Origin: an uncultured beta proteobacterium
GTDB lineage: Bacteria > Pseudomonadota > Gammaproteobacteria > Burkholderiales > Burkholderiaceae
DNA length: 37,202 bases
NCBI GenBank assembly: GCA_903858445.1
Contig: CAIOIX010000245.1
Location: 1-37,202 of the forward strand
Reading direction: 5' to 3'
Each line of letters starts with the position of its first letter. The stretch's first letter is position 1. Shown piece after piece: positions 7,740 through 15,794 of the stretch. Both the position numbers and the translations under genes were made by a program. A model generated the notes under the pieces. It saw only the letters and a list, made by a program, of their open reading frames with translations, did not search any database and was not told the origin of the DNA.

Positions 7740-9884
7740 TCAGAAATTAATGCGTGCCCCTACCGTAATGGCCTGAGGCATACCCGCCTGGTAAGCGCTA
7801 GCCTGCGAAGCAATATTGAATGTGACATATTGGCGATTGAATAAGTTCACTACCGATGCAAAGACCGCAGCCTGAGGAGTGACCTGATAGTTCGCCTTAA
7901 GGCCAACAACAGCATAGGCTGGCACCGGCAGAGAGCCAGTGGCCATCCAAGAATTACCAACATAGCGCACAGTAGTCGTCAGACTTGCTTGAGGAACGGG
8001 GTAGTACGTTAAACCAGCATTAGCCATGTTCCTAGGAACGCCACCCACCTGCGTGTTAATTGGATCGCTCGTCGCGCTCCAAGTCAAAATAGTGTTGGTA
8101 TAGCTATAGCCACCATCCAGCCCCCAGTGAGGATTGATGTCATGGTGATACTGCAACTCTAGACCGCGGCTTAGTAAATTTTGTTGATTGGTGTAGTAGC
8201 TCACATTGGTATAACCGCCCGTACCAGCACTGCAACCTGAAATTCCGGCGGCATTACACAAGCTTGTAGCAAAAGCAGAATTTGCATTAGTAATTTTGTA
8301 GCTCGTAATTGCATTTTGAATGTAATTATTAAAAGCTGTCAGTTGAGCAAAACCTGCTTTCCAACGATAGTCCGTTCCAATTTCATAGCCTGTCATCGTC
8401 TCAGGCGTCAAATTAGGGTTGGCTAAGGTATAGCCACTGACAGAGTTTCCATAACTTCGCAGCGTGTTGTTCATACTCGGCGCATGAAAGGCTTGATAAG
8501 CAGCACTTCGCAAATCCCAATCTGAGCCAATTTTATAGAGCAGGCCTAAGGATGGGCTGAGCTGAGTCTTACTTTTATTCGGGACAGCTTGATAGGTTGG
8601 CGAACTTCCAGAGCTGGCATTGTAGTAAGTTGGAGTCTGACTATTCCACGAGTCTACTCGTGCCGCTAAAGTTGCCTCCAATGGAATGGCGCTCGCATTA
8701 GATTTGAGTTGGCCAAGAAGCCCATAGAAATTCTGTTGACCCTGAGCGTAATTAACCGAACTAACTGCACCTGTGGAAAGAAGGTTATTGGTTTGGTTCG
8801 ATGCGGAAATATTTCTGGCATCCACTGCCAAGATGTACTGATCAATTCCAGCCGCCTTGAGATCATGGGTATATTGCGCAGAGGCTCCCACTGTTGAATA
8901 CGGATCCGTATAGTTGGCATTGATATAAGGCTTATTTGGCGCAGCCGTTAGATTATTCGCTGTTTGCTTGTAAAAATTAGTATTTTGGTAATACACGTTG
9001 ACTTGCGTTTTTTTATCAACATCCAAGCGCGTGGTCGATCCCGCCGCAACATCTGCCGTTTGAATGAGATTGGGTGCGATCGCATAGTTATTACTCAAGT
9101 CAGCCATGGTGCTGTAACCCATTCGCAAGAAACCTGTCGTATCTTGCGTTGGCTTGAAGTAATTTTGCAGCCTGATGTTGGAATTTTTTACTGCATCGGT
9201 GCCCATACCATTCTTAATATTGCTTGGCGACCCTGGAGAAATCGTGGCGTAGTTTTGAAAACCCTCGCTAGAAAAGTAGTCTGCTGAGAAGCGCATCTGC
9301 ATCGCGTCGGATGCAATAATATCTTTAGAGGCTGCCACATTACCAGTGCCAAATGAGCCATAGCTAGCCGATGCATCTTGTGAGCTATTTTTAGGCGTCT
9401 TAGTGTTGATATTGATCACACCACCCATGCCGTAGTTACCATACAGGCTCGATACCCCTCCCCGCACAAACTCAACAGACTCAATGGATGACATGGGAAC
9501 CAAGTTCCACTGCACTGTTCCATAAAAAGCATCGTTCGCCGGCAACCCATCAATTAAGACTAGCGTGCGACCATAACCCAAACCTCGGACATTAATGCTC
9601 TGACCGGTTGGATCCTTTTGGTAGTAAGGCACATCATTTAAGAAGACGCCAGGCACATTCTTTAAAACCTGATCAATCGTTTGATCGGGTGATGACTCTA
9701 GGACTTCCTTCGTCAGAATGGTCGTATTGAGCGACATTTGATCTAAAGGAGTATCAGAGCGTGTGGCATTCACCACCACATCATTGAGCTTTTGATCGTA
9801 GCTTGGAGGTGGCGCAATTTGCGCCCAAGACAAGATCGGTGGAGCGAAGAGTAAACAAGCAAGCCTACGGCCACAGCTACGCAT
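7740..9884 (-). CDS. TonB-dependent outer-membrane receptor
   Basis: About 714 residues with a signal peptide (MRSCGRRLACLLFAPPILSWA), a probable TonB box around DVVVNAT, a plug domain with VNVRGLGYGRTLVLIDGLP and FVRGGVSSLYGNYGMGGVINI, and a beta-barrel ending in the usual terminal Phe (GARINF). Length and order are typical. I choose the ATG at 9884 over the GTG at 9899 because it gives a conventional signal peptide. No cobalamin riboswitch or siderophore genes are adjacent. The neighbouring periplasmic PQQ dehydrogenase and cytochrome suggest import of a carbohydrate-like compound or a cofactor rather than iron, but this is inference. Confidence 0.93.
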   Translation of the reverse strand: MRSCGRRLACLLFAPPILSWAQIAPPPSYDQKLNDVVVNATRSDTPLDQMSLNTTILTKEVLESSPDQTIDQVLKNVPGVFLNDVPYYQKDPTGQSINVRGLGYGRTLVLIDGLPANDAFYGTVQWNLVPMSSIESVEFVRGGVSSLYGNYGMGGVININTKTPKNSSQDASASYGSFGTGNVAASKDIIASDAMQMRFSADYFSSEGFQNYATISPGSPSNIKNGMGTDAVKNSNIRLQNYFKPTQDTTGFLRMGYSTMADLSNNYAIAPNLIQTADVAAGSTTRLDVDKKTQVNVYYQNTNFYKQTANNLTAAPNKPYINANYTDPYSTVGASAQYTHDLKAAGIDQYILAVDARNISASNQTNNLLSTGAVSSVNYAQGQQNFYGLLGQLKSNASAIPLEATLAARVDSWNSQTPTYYNASSGSSPTYQAVPNKSKTQLSPSLGLLYKIGSDWDLRSAAYQAFHAPSMNNTLRSYGNSVSGYTLANPNLTPETMTGYEIGTDYRWKAGFAQLTAFNNYIQNAITSYKITNANSAFATSLCNAAGISGCSAGTGGYTNVSYYTNQQNLLSRGLELQYHHDINPHWGLDGGYSYTNTILTWSATSDPINTQVGGVPRNMANAGLTYYPVPQASLTTTVRYVGNSWMATGSLPVPAYAVVGLKANYQVTPQAAVFASVVNLFNRQYVTFNIASQASAYQAGMPQAITVGARINF

Positions 9885-9914
9885 TTTTACTCTGCCCACT
9901 ATTACAATCCGAGA

Positions 9915-10085
9915 CTACTTAGACTTCGCTTTACCCATCAAAGAAGCCAGCAAAGGATTTGCATTGGCCAGTTCTTTTTTGGTTTTAGCTTTATCGGTAG
10001 CGCCTGGTTTGGCAGACTTTACGGAATTTTTCATCCGCTGGGCGGTTGCCAAGCCCAGGTTTTTATACAAGTCGGTTTTTTTCAT
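9915..10085 (-). CDS. Small basic hypothetical protein (56 aa), not in the ORF track
   Basis: An ORF too short for the supplied track encodes MKKTDLYKNLGLATAQRMKN and ends ASLMGKAKSK. It is rich in Lys and Ala, soluble and has no membrane segment. It fills the gap between HdeD and the TonB receptor exactly, on the same strand, with the stop 15-30 bp before the receptor start. Codon use looks coding, but the ribosome-binding site (GATAG) is weak. I do not recognise a named family. The function is unknown. Confidence 0.6.
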   Translation of the reverse strand: MKKTDLYKNLGLATAQRMKNSVKSAKPGATDKAKTKKELANANPLLASLMGKAKSK

Positions 10086-10128
10086 TGCTATCTATTGGTA
10101 ATTAATCTGCAGGAATACGGGTTCACTA

Positions 10129-10725
10129 TTATTTTTTCTGGATAAGGTTACGTGCAGCCAACCCCAGGAACAATAATGACCAGCCCTGCAATAACAACTC
10201 GATCGCAATCAATAGACCTGGCAACCATAAGCTCGATGCTGGGTAACCATTCATGATCAACACGCCCATCAAGATGGAAATAGCCGATGACAACACTAGC
10301 CAGAACCATTCACGGAAATGACGATGTTGGAATGCAGAAACGAGGCGCAAAAAACCTGTAACAAAGAAGATGGCGGCAAGCCATAAGGTAATCCCTTCTA
10401 ATGCAGGAATGGGGAATACCCAAGCAAAGAGACCTGTAGCAATATATAAAACTGCCAACACTATTTGAATACCAACACTCTTCCATCCATGGGATTTGAT
10501 GGCATGCGAAAACTGCAATGCGCCACCAATGATCAAGAATGCGCCCAGCACATTAATGGTCACAAAGGAAAACATGACCTGTCCAGCCACACCAATCATG
10601 CCCAAGATAATGAATAAAATACCTAAGCCAATCAGAGCGCTTGGCGCTTTAGCCGCTGCGCCTAAAACGGCTGCACGGATTTCTTGAAGCTGAGCTACGG
10701 ATAATTGTGAATTATTCTCTGACAT
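10129..10725 (-). CDS. HdeD family membrane protein (DUF308)
   Basis: A 198-residue integral membrane protein with six hydrophobic segments in three hairpin pairs, typical of HdeD/DUF308. The segment PSALIGLGILFIILGMIGVAGQ and the GALQFSHAIKSHGWKSVGIQI linker support the family. In E. coli HdeD contributes to acid resistance at high cell density; the role in this organism is not established. It starts 9 bp after the stop of the hydrolase gene upstream on the same strand, so they are probably co-transcribed. Confidence 0.9.
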   Translation of the reverse strand: MSENNSQLSVAQLQEIRAAVLGAAAKAPSALIGLGILFIILGMIGVAGQVMFSFVTINVLGAFLIIGGALQFSHAIKSHGWKSVGIQIVLAVLYIATGLFAWVFPIPALEGITLWLAAIFFVTGFLRLVSAFQHRHFREWFWLVLSSAISILMGVLIMNGYPASSLWLPGLLIAIELLLQGWSLLFLGLAARNLIQKK

Positions 10726-10734
10726 ATGGACCCC

Positions 10735-11559
10735 TTATAAAGTGTTGTCTACTGTATCAATAAATGCCCGCACAGTACGATTAAATGCTTCTGGCTGCTC
10801 AATATTAGATAAATGAGCTGCATCTTCCAGAATAACCAACTTTGATCCATCAATCATGCGGTTGAGCACAATAGCTTGATCAACCGTACAGGCTGGATCC
10901 TGGCGACCAGTCAGGATAAGGGTTGGGGCTTTGATTTTTAATAACATCGTGGTCTGAGCCATATCGCGCACCGCACTAGCGCAGCCAATATAACCCTCCA
11001 CCCCTGTACCTAAGATCATTTGGCGTACTTTTTCAATATCTTGGGGTGCACGCTCAATAAAAGGGGCTGTAAACCAACGTTGAATCGTACCCCCTACCAA
11101 ACCAGGGATACCCTCTTTGCGAGCAATTTCAAAACGCTCTTCCCATAAATTACGTGGCGGCATTTCACTAGCGGTATCGCATAAAGAGAGTGAGTAAACA
11201 CGCTCTGGGTAACGTGCGCCCAATTGCTGGCCAATCATGCCGCCCATCGATAAGCCAATGAAGTGCACCTTATCAATCTTCAGAGCATCTAACAGTGCCA
11301 CTGCATCATCTGCCAATTGGGGAATGCTGTAAGGAGCAGGAGTGGTTTGTGATTGACCATGTCCACGCTTGTCATAACGCAAAATACGATAACGATCAGC
11401 TAAAGCGGGCACATTCCAATCCCACATACTGGTATCAGACATCAAGCTATTCGCAATCAAAATGACATGGCCGTCTTCAGGGCCGTCAAAGCGATAGGCA
11501 ACATCGATGCCATTTACCTTGATGATTTGCTTGGCTTGTTCGTTACTTGTCTGGTTCAT
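10735..11559 (-). CDS. Alpha/beta hydrolase, 3-oxoadipate enol-lactonase-like
   Basis: A 274-residue alpha/beta hydrolase. The oxyanion region ILIANSLMSDTSMWDW resembles PcaD. The nucleophile elbow is GLSMGGMIG, the acid is in TGRQDPACT and the histidine in AAHLSNIEQ, giving a complete Ser-Asp-His triad. PcaD hydrolyses 3-oxoadipate enol-lactone in protocatechuate breakdown. No other pca genes are nearby, so the substrate may be another lactone or ester. It is divergent from a Bug protein and a PDC-lactonase-like amidohydrolase, which fits an organic or aromatic acid catabolic theme. It is followed closely by HdeD. Confidence 0.85.
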   Translation of the reverse strand: MNQTSNEQAKQIIKVNGIDVAYRFDGPEDGHVILIANSLMSDTSMWDWNVPALADRYRILRYDKRGHGQSQTTPAPYSIPQLADDAVALLDALKIDKVHFIGLSMGGMIGQQLGARYPERVYSLSLCDTASEMPPRNLWEERFEIARKEGIPGLVGGTIQRWFTAPFIERAPQDIEKVRQMILGTGVEGYIGCASAVRDMAQTTMLLKIKAPTLILTGRQDPACTVDQAIVLNRMIDGSKLVILEDAAHLSNIEQPEAFNRTVRAFIDTVDNTL

Positions 11560-11723
11560 TTGTCTCTACTTTCTATTTTTCTATGCTGATCAGTCTCTTT
11601 TGACTTGTTGCGCTTTTTCTTTTTTGCTTTTATTTGCCACATTAGGTGTTTGTCATATTTATGCAATCCCCATGGGCATGTTAGATTATCCAACGAAACT
11701 ATAAAAAATAAGAAGGAGACAGT

Positions 11724-12707
11724 ATGCATAAGCAAAAGAATGCCCCTCGCCTATTCTTGGCCTTGATAGCCATAAGCCTATCGATGCTGACAGGTCTAGC
11801 GAGCGCCCAAAGTTACCCCAACCACACCGTCAGAATGATAGTGCCCCTGACAACAGGCTCTGGGGCTGACATTGCTGGTCGTGTACTGGCAAAGAGTCTT
11901 ACGGATACCTGGAAGCAACCCGTCATTATTGAAAATCGCCCTGGTGCTGGGGGTCTGATTGGCACAGGCGTAGTCGTCAACGCAGAGCCTGATGGCTACA
12001 CCCTACTCGTGCAATCAGCTTCCTATGCAGCCAACCCTGCTATTTACAAAAAGCTTCCCTACGACCCCCTCAAGAGTTTGATTGATGTCGCCATCTTGGG
12101 TCAAACCCCTTATGTGATGATCACTGCCGCTGATGGCCCTTATCAAACCATTCGCGACCTCATCATTGCCGCCAAATCTAAGCCTGAAGAAATCCCCTTT
12201 GCCTCCGCTGGCGTAGGTAGCTCAGCACATTTAGCAGCTGAGTACTTCAACAACATGATGGGCATCAAATTAGTCCATGTTCCATACAAAGGATCTCCAG
12301 AAGCCATTCAAGACACCATGTCTGGGCGCACAGCGTTTTACATGGCGCCCCTTGATACCGCCATTGGCCAGCTCAAAGGTGGGAAAGTACGCGCACTTGG
12401 TGTCACTGGCAAAACGCGTAATGCCGCAGTTCCTGATATCCCGACTATTGCTGAGCAAGGCTATCCTAACTTTGATATCTCCTTATGGTTTGGCATGTGG
12501 GCTCCTGCAGGCACTCCCGCAGCCATCGTCAATAAAATTAATAAAGACCTAACTCAAGCCATGCAAGATCCCGAAGTCAAAAATGCATACGAGACTAAAG
12601 GTATTAAAGCAACTCCAATGAGCCCACAAGAGTTCGGCAAGTTTGTTCGCGCAGAAATGGCTAAGTATCAGAAAATCGCCAAAGAAGCCAACATCGAACC
12701 ACAATAA
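11724..12707 (+). CDS. Tripartite tricarboxylate transporter substrate-binding protein (Bug/TctC family)
   Basis: A 327-residue periplasmic receptor with a signal peptide ending LASAQ. It shows the Bug hallmarks YPNHTVRMIVPLTTGSGADIAGR, VIIENRPGAGGLIGTGVV and FASAGVGSSAHLAAEYF. The start has a strong ribosome-binding site (AAGGAGA). Bug proteins bind carboxylates and related small acids. No TctA/TctB membrane partners are in the window, which is common for orphan Bug genes in Burkholderiales. The next gene, 15 bp downstream, is a lactonase-like amidohydrolase, so the ligand may be its substrate or precursor. Confidence 0.93.
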   Translation: MHKQKNAPRLFLALIAISLSMLTGLASAQSYPNHTVRMIVPLTTGSGADIAGRVLAKSLTDTWKQPVIIENRPGAGGLIGTGVVVNAEPDGYTLLVQSASYAANPAIYKKLPYDPLKSLIDVAILGQTPYVMITAADGPYQTIRDLIIAAKSKPEEIPFASAGVGSSAHLAAEYFNNMMGIKLVHVPYKGSPEAIQDTMSGRTAFYMAPLDTAIGQLKGGKVRALGVTGKTRNAAVPDIPTIAEQGYPNFDISLWFGMWAPAGTPAAIVNKINKDLTQAMQDPEVKNAYETKGIKATPMSPQEFGKFVRAEMAKYQKIAKEANIEPQ

Positions 12708-12722
12708 ATTGACGTTAGCTAA

Positions 12723-13643
12723 ATGCCAGAATTAAGCACTCATTCCTTCGCACCACTCTGCCAAGCTCCAGACCCAGAAATACGCTCACCTAAGATCGTA
12801 TTTCCGGCTGGGGCGGTAGATTGCCATGCACACGTTTGTGGACCCGCTAAATTTTTTCCTTATGCGGATGAACGCATCTATACACCGCCTGATGCCACGC
12901 TGGCGCAATACAACTCAACTCTAGCAATGCTGGGAATCGATCGTGCTGTTCTGGTCCAGCCCAGCGTATATGGAACCGACAATCGAGCCTTGCTTGCCGC
13001 GCTGAAATCGAATCCAGAAAAATTTCGTGGAGTTGCAGTGATTGATGGCGATCCAAGCAAGATCAATAATCTTGAATTAGAGCAACTCCATGAAGCAGGA
13101 GTGCGGGGGCTACGCTGCAATATTGTGGATGTGGCCGATAAATCCGCTGGTCTGCCCATTGAAGAACTGACTGCATTGGCGCAGCGTATTGCACCCTTTG
13201 GCTGGCATCTAGAGCTACTCATGCATGTTAATGAGTATCCTGAATTGGATAAAACTTTTGCGAACTTTCCGGTAGATCTTGTGTTTGGGCACTTTGGTTA
13301 TTCACACGCAAGATATGGTGTGACTGATAAAGGGTTTCAGGGTCTACTCAATCTCATGAAAGATCAAAAAGCATGGGTAAAGATGACGGGGCCTTACCGT
13401 ATTTGCGATGGCGATCTACCTTATGCTGAAATGCGCCCCTTTAATGATGCCGTCATTGAGGCCAACCCCAAGCAGCTCATCTGGGGAAGTGATTGGCCAC
13501 ATGTCATGGTAAAAAAACAAATGCCCCATGATGCAGACCTCTGTGAGCTTCTAGGCTCATGGGTTTTGGATGAATCTCTCAGAAAATCCATTTTGGTAGA
13601 TAACCCCTGTATGCTTTATGACTTTCCTGCCTTGAGTAAGTAA
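12723..13643 (+). CDS. Amidohydrolase family protein (2-pyrone-4,6-dicarboxylate lactonase-like)
   Basis: A 306-residue TIM-barrel hydrolase of the COG3618/amidohydrolase_2 group. Metal or proton-transfer residues are visible in VDCHAHVCGP (HxH) and the terminal WGSDWPHVMV (Asp). LELLMHVNE and VFGHFGYS carry the intermediate His residues. The pattern AVDCHAHVCGPAKFFPYADE resembles 2-pyrone-4,6-dicarboxylate hydrolase (LigI), which opens a lactone from lignin-derived aromatics. It lies 15 bp after the Bug protein and is probably co-transcribed. LigI identity is plausible but not proven, because sibling lactonases and decarboxylases share this fold. Confidence 0.85.
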   Translation: MPELSTHSFAPLCQAPDPEIRSPKIVFPAGAVDCHAHVCGPAKFFPYADERIYTPPDATLAQYNSTLAMLGIDRAVLVQPSVYGTDNRALLAALKSNPEKFRGVAVIDGDPSKINNLELEQLHEAGVRGLRCNIVDVADKSAGLPIEELTALAQRIAPFGWHLELLMHVNEYPELDKTFANFPVDLVFGHFGYSHARYGVTDKGFQGLLNLMKDQKAWVKMTGPYRICDGDLPYAEMRPFNDAVIEANPKQLIWGSDWPHVMVKKQMPHDADLCELLGSWVLDESLRKSILVDNPCMLYDFPALSK

Positions 13644-13702
13644 ATGCGCTAGTCGTGCAAGGCAATTGCAACGAGATTGATGAACAAAGGATTGCAAATC
13701 AG

Positions 13703-13927
13703 ATGAGTACCTCACTTACCATTATCTTTGGCATTATTGCCATCCTTTTGCCCCTGATAGTAGGCCGCCTAGTGTGGAAGCGCTTTGATCGCTACTTCGG
13801 CAAAAACGATGAAGCCTATATGGATACACTTGGCTACTTCCTCAAGAAACTTGGATTCACTGCCTTGATTGCCTTTGTTGTTTTATGGATTGGCATGAGC
13901 CTAGTCTTTAATGGCAATATTTCTTAA
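13703..13927 (+). CDS. Small two-helix membrane protein (74 aa), function unknown
   Basis: From the ATG at 13703 (MSTSLTIIFG) the product is 74 residues with two hydrophobic helices flanking a charged loop (KRFDRYFGKNDEAYMD). The track's start at 13655 adds 16 hydrophilic residues and would precede the natural N-terminal helix. It is followed 18 bp later by another small membrane gene on the same strand, forming a pair. I do not recognise a named family. Confidence 0.7.
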   Translation: MSTSLTIIFGIIAILLPLIVGRLVWKRFDRYFGKNDEAYMDTLGYFLKKLGFTALIAFVVLWIGMSLVFNGNIS

Positions 13928-13945
13928 ATCGAGAAACCACAGGGC

Positions 13946-14317
13946 ATGAACGAGCAACTCAAAACTATTCTGAGCAAAGCGAAGCTCAATTTTGCAGTGC
14001 TCACTGCTATTGTGCTGATGGCTATTTTGGGGAAGATCACCAACCCCGAGCTAACAAATCAAATTTTTGAGACTGCCGACAAACTGGTTTCAGATCTCAT
14101 TTTGATTTTTGTAGCCATCACCCTAGGAGCCTTTTTTCCTCAATTTAAGTTAGTTGTCCTAGGATCAATTGGCGCATTCATTGCAGCTGCAATTGCCATT
14201 CAACTGGGCATCTTCACTTATCTCACTACTGACTATCTTTTCTCAGTCTTGATTGTGGTGCTGGGGTTTGCATCCATTGCTAACCTCTACAGACACTATC
14301 GAGAATTTGGTCTCTAA
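13946..14317 (+). CDS. Small membrane protein (123 aa), function unknown
   Basis: A 123-residue protein with three or four hydrophobic segments, including LNFAVLTAIVLMAILG, LILIFVAITLGAFFPQ and LGSIGAFIAAAIAIQ. It has an amphipathic N-terminal start and a charged C-terminus (YRHYREFGL). No enzymatic motif is visible. It is paired with the preceding two-helix protein. Its stop codon lies only 10 bp before the left half of a terminator that has been split by an insertion sequence. Confidence 0.7.
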   Translation: MNEQLKTILSKAKLNFAVLTAIVLMAILGKITNPELTNQIFETADKLVSDLILIFVAITLGAFFPQFKLVVLGSIGAFIAAAIAIQLGIFTYLTTDYLFSVLIVVLGFASIANLYRHYREFGL

Positions 14318-14327
14318 GAACGTTATG

Positions 14328-14337
14328 AAAAAGCCCC
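14328..14337 (+). terminator. Left arm of a rho-independent terminator interrupted by the IS
   Basis: AAAAAGCCCC here is the exact reverse complement of GGGGCTTTTT at 15795-15804, on the far side of the IS. Joined, they would form a 10-bp stem with a T-tract about 10 bp after the stop of the small membrane protein gene. This is the expected terminator for that operon, and would act in both directions. Confidence 0.7.
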
Positions 14338-14344
14338 GATTGAA

Positions 14345-14369
14345 TGAACTGACCCACAAAAGTTGGACA
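14345..14369 (+). repeat. IS left terminal inverted repeat
   Basis: The 25 bases are the exact reverse complement of 15765-15789. They are immediately preceded by TGAA, so the tetramer is doubled at this junction. Confidence 0.95.
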
Positions 14370-14397
14370 CCCAATCCAACTAACAGGGGTCAGATTC

Positions 14398-14931
14398 ATG
14401 AGCAAACACAGTCCGCAGTTCAAGCTAGAAGTAGTTAATGATTATTTAAGCTTTGGCAGCTATTTAAGGGTCGCCAAGCTATATGGTGTCCACACCACTG
14501 ATGTTCGTAAATGGGTAATGGCTTATCGGCTACATGGGTCATCAAGCCTTTATCAGCGTAGCTATCAACAGTATGCCCCTGCATTTAAAGTGGAGGTTCT
14601 TGAGTACATGCGTACTCATGGTCTCTCGCCACGCTTAGCAGCTGGTCACTTCAATATTGCCTCTCCCAGCACCATCTTGGTTTGGCGGCGCCTCTACAAT
14701 GAAGGTGGCATTACAGCCTTCCAATCAAAACCTGAGGGACGACCGCCCATGTCAAAGCGAAGTGAGATCCAAGCACTCCTAGCCAAACCTTCAGAGCAGC
14801 TCACGCATGAAGAGCTATTGCGCAAGTCGTACTACTTAGAGGTGGAGAACGCTTATCTAAAAAAGCTCGAAGCCTTAGCGCAGCAGAAGTACTTGGCAAG
14901 CAAGAGCAAGTCCAAGCAATTACTGAGCTAA
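14398..14931 (+). CDS. IS3-family transposase OrfA (helix-turn-helix subunit)
   Basis: A 177-residue DNA-binding subunit of the IS150 group. Two helix-turn-helix regions are visible (FKLEVVNDYLSFGSYLRVAKLYGV and FKVEVLEYMRTHGLSPRLAAGHF). A C-terminal leucine-zipper-like segment, LEVENAYLKKLEAL, follows. OrfA binds the terminal repeats. At A_AAA_AAG (14859-14865, codons for LKK in the zipper) a -1 frameshift would fuse it to OrfB. The frame is intact. Confidence 0.93.
   Translation: MSKHSPQFKLEVVNDYLSFGSYLRVAKLYGVHTTDVRKWVMAYRLHGSSSLYQRSYQQYAPAFKVEVLEYMRTHGLSPRLAAGHFNIASPSTILVWRRLYNEGGITAFQSKPEGRPPMSKRSEIQALLAKPSEQLTHEELLRKSYYLEVENAYLKKLEALAQQKYLASKSKSKQLLS
14859..14865 (+). promoter_or_regulatory. 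Programmed -1 frameshift heptamer (A AAA AAG)
   Basis: AAAAAAG lies in the X_XXY_YYZ phase of orfA (CTA AAA AAG). The -1 frame is open from here through the orfB start, so slippage yields the OrfAB transposase. A purine-rich GGTGGAG about 12 nt upstream could stimulate it. The site and the zipper context match the known IS150 mechanism. Confidence 0.8.
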
Positions 14932-14972
14932 GGCAGCAATACCCCTTACAAACCATTCTAGGCGTTGCCAAT

Positions 14973-15758
14973 ATGCCTAGAAGTGTCTATTACTACCAAC
15001 TAAGCGTCAGAGGTAAGGCCGATACCTATCTAGATGTCAAGACTCGGATTGGCGTGATCTACCATCGCCACAAGGGTCGTTATGGCTATCGGCGGGTGCA
15101 AACAGAGCTCGGGCACGAGAAGTGCCATCTAAACCCTAAGACCGTCCAAAAGTTAATGAGTAAGCTCGGTCTTAAGTCAACCGTTCGCCCTAAGCGTTAT
15201 CAATCCTACAGGGGGCCTGAAGGCAAGGCGACGCCCAATTTACTGGAACGTAAGTTCAGTGCAGCTAAGCCCAATCAAAAGTGGGTGACCGATGTCACCG
15301 AGTTCAATATCTTAGGTCAAAAGGTGTATCTCTCACCCGTATTAGATCTGTACAACCAAGAGATCATCTCCTATGAGATCGCCGATCGCCCCCAAATGAG
15401 TATGGTGATGCAAATGCTTCAAAAGGCTTTTAAGAAACTCAAACCACAAGACAATCCCATGCTGCACTCAGATCAAGGTTGGCATTATCGAATCGCCCCA
15501 TACCAGATGGCTCTCAAGCAAAAAGGCATTACTCAAAGCATGTCTAGAAAAGGAAACTGCTTAGATAACGCGGTGATGGAGAACTGGTTTGGGATTATGA
15601 AAACCGAGTTCTTCTACCAAAAGAAGTTTGACGATGTTCAATCATTTAAAACAGAGCTTAAGGAATATATCAACTACTACAATCATGATCGAATCAAACA
15701 AAAACTAAAGGGATTGAGCCCGGTGCAATACCGAACTCAATCCCTTCTGGTAACCTAA
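14973..15758 (+). CDS. IS3-family transposase OrfB (DDE integrase core)
   Basis: The 261 residues counted from an internal ATG contain an HTH_21-type segment (KGRYGYRRVQTEL) and the rve core. The catalytic triad is complete: D107 in WVTDVTEF, D167 in LHSDQGWHY and E203 in MENWFGIMKTEF, with the D-E spacing of 35 residues that defines IS3. The C-terminus HDRIKQKLKGLSPVQYR is typical. The reading frame extends upstream of the ATG to the orfA slippery site, so the active product is probably the OrfAB fusion rather than this protein alone. Confidence 0.95.
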   Translation: MPRSVYYYQLSVRGKADTYLDVKTRIGVIYHRHKGRYGYRRVQTELGHEKCHLNPKTVQKLMSKLGLKSTVRPKRYQSYRGPEGKATPNLLERKFSAAKPNQKWVTDVTEFNILGQKVYLSPVLDLYNQEIISYEIADRPQMSMVMQMLQKAFKKLKPQDNPMLHSDQGWHYRIAPYQMALKQKGITQSMSRKGNCLDNAVMENWFGIMKTEFFYQKKFDDVQSFKTELKEYINYYNHDRIKQKLKGLSPVQYRTQSLLVT

Positions 15759-15764
15759 TCAAAC

Positions 15765-15789
15765 TGTCCAACTTTTGTGGGTCAGTTCA
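15765..15789 (-). repeat. IS right terminal inverted repeat
   Basis: This is a perfect 25-bp partner of the left repeat, ending in CAGTTCA. It is followed five bases later by the right arm of the split terminator. Confidence 0.95.
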
Positions 15790-15794
15790 ATCGT

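Larger units (their letters stand above)
14345..15789 (+). mobile_element. IS3-family (IS150-group) insertion sequence, apparently intact
   Basis: A 1445-bp element with 25-bp perfect terminal inverted repeats (TGAACTGACCCACAAAAGTT..., ends TG...CA). It holds overlapping orfA (helix-turn-helix) and orfB (DDE integrase-like) in the 0/-1 arrangement typical of IS3. Neither reading frame is broken. It lies within the loop of a terminator-like hairpin. No convincing direct target duplication is visible: the left flank is GATTGAA and the right flank is ATCGTGG. Confidence 0.95.
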
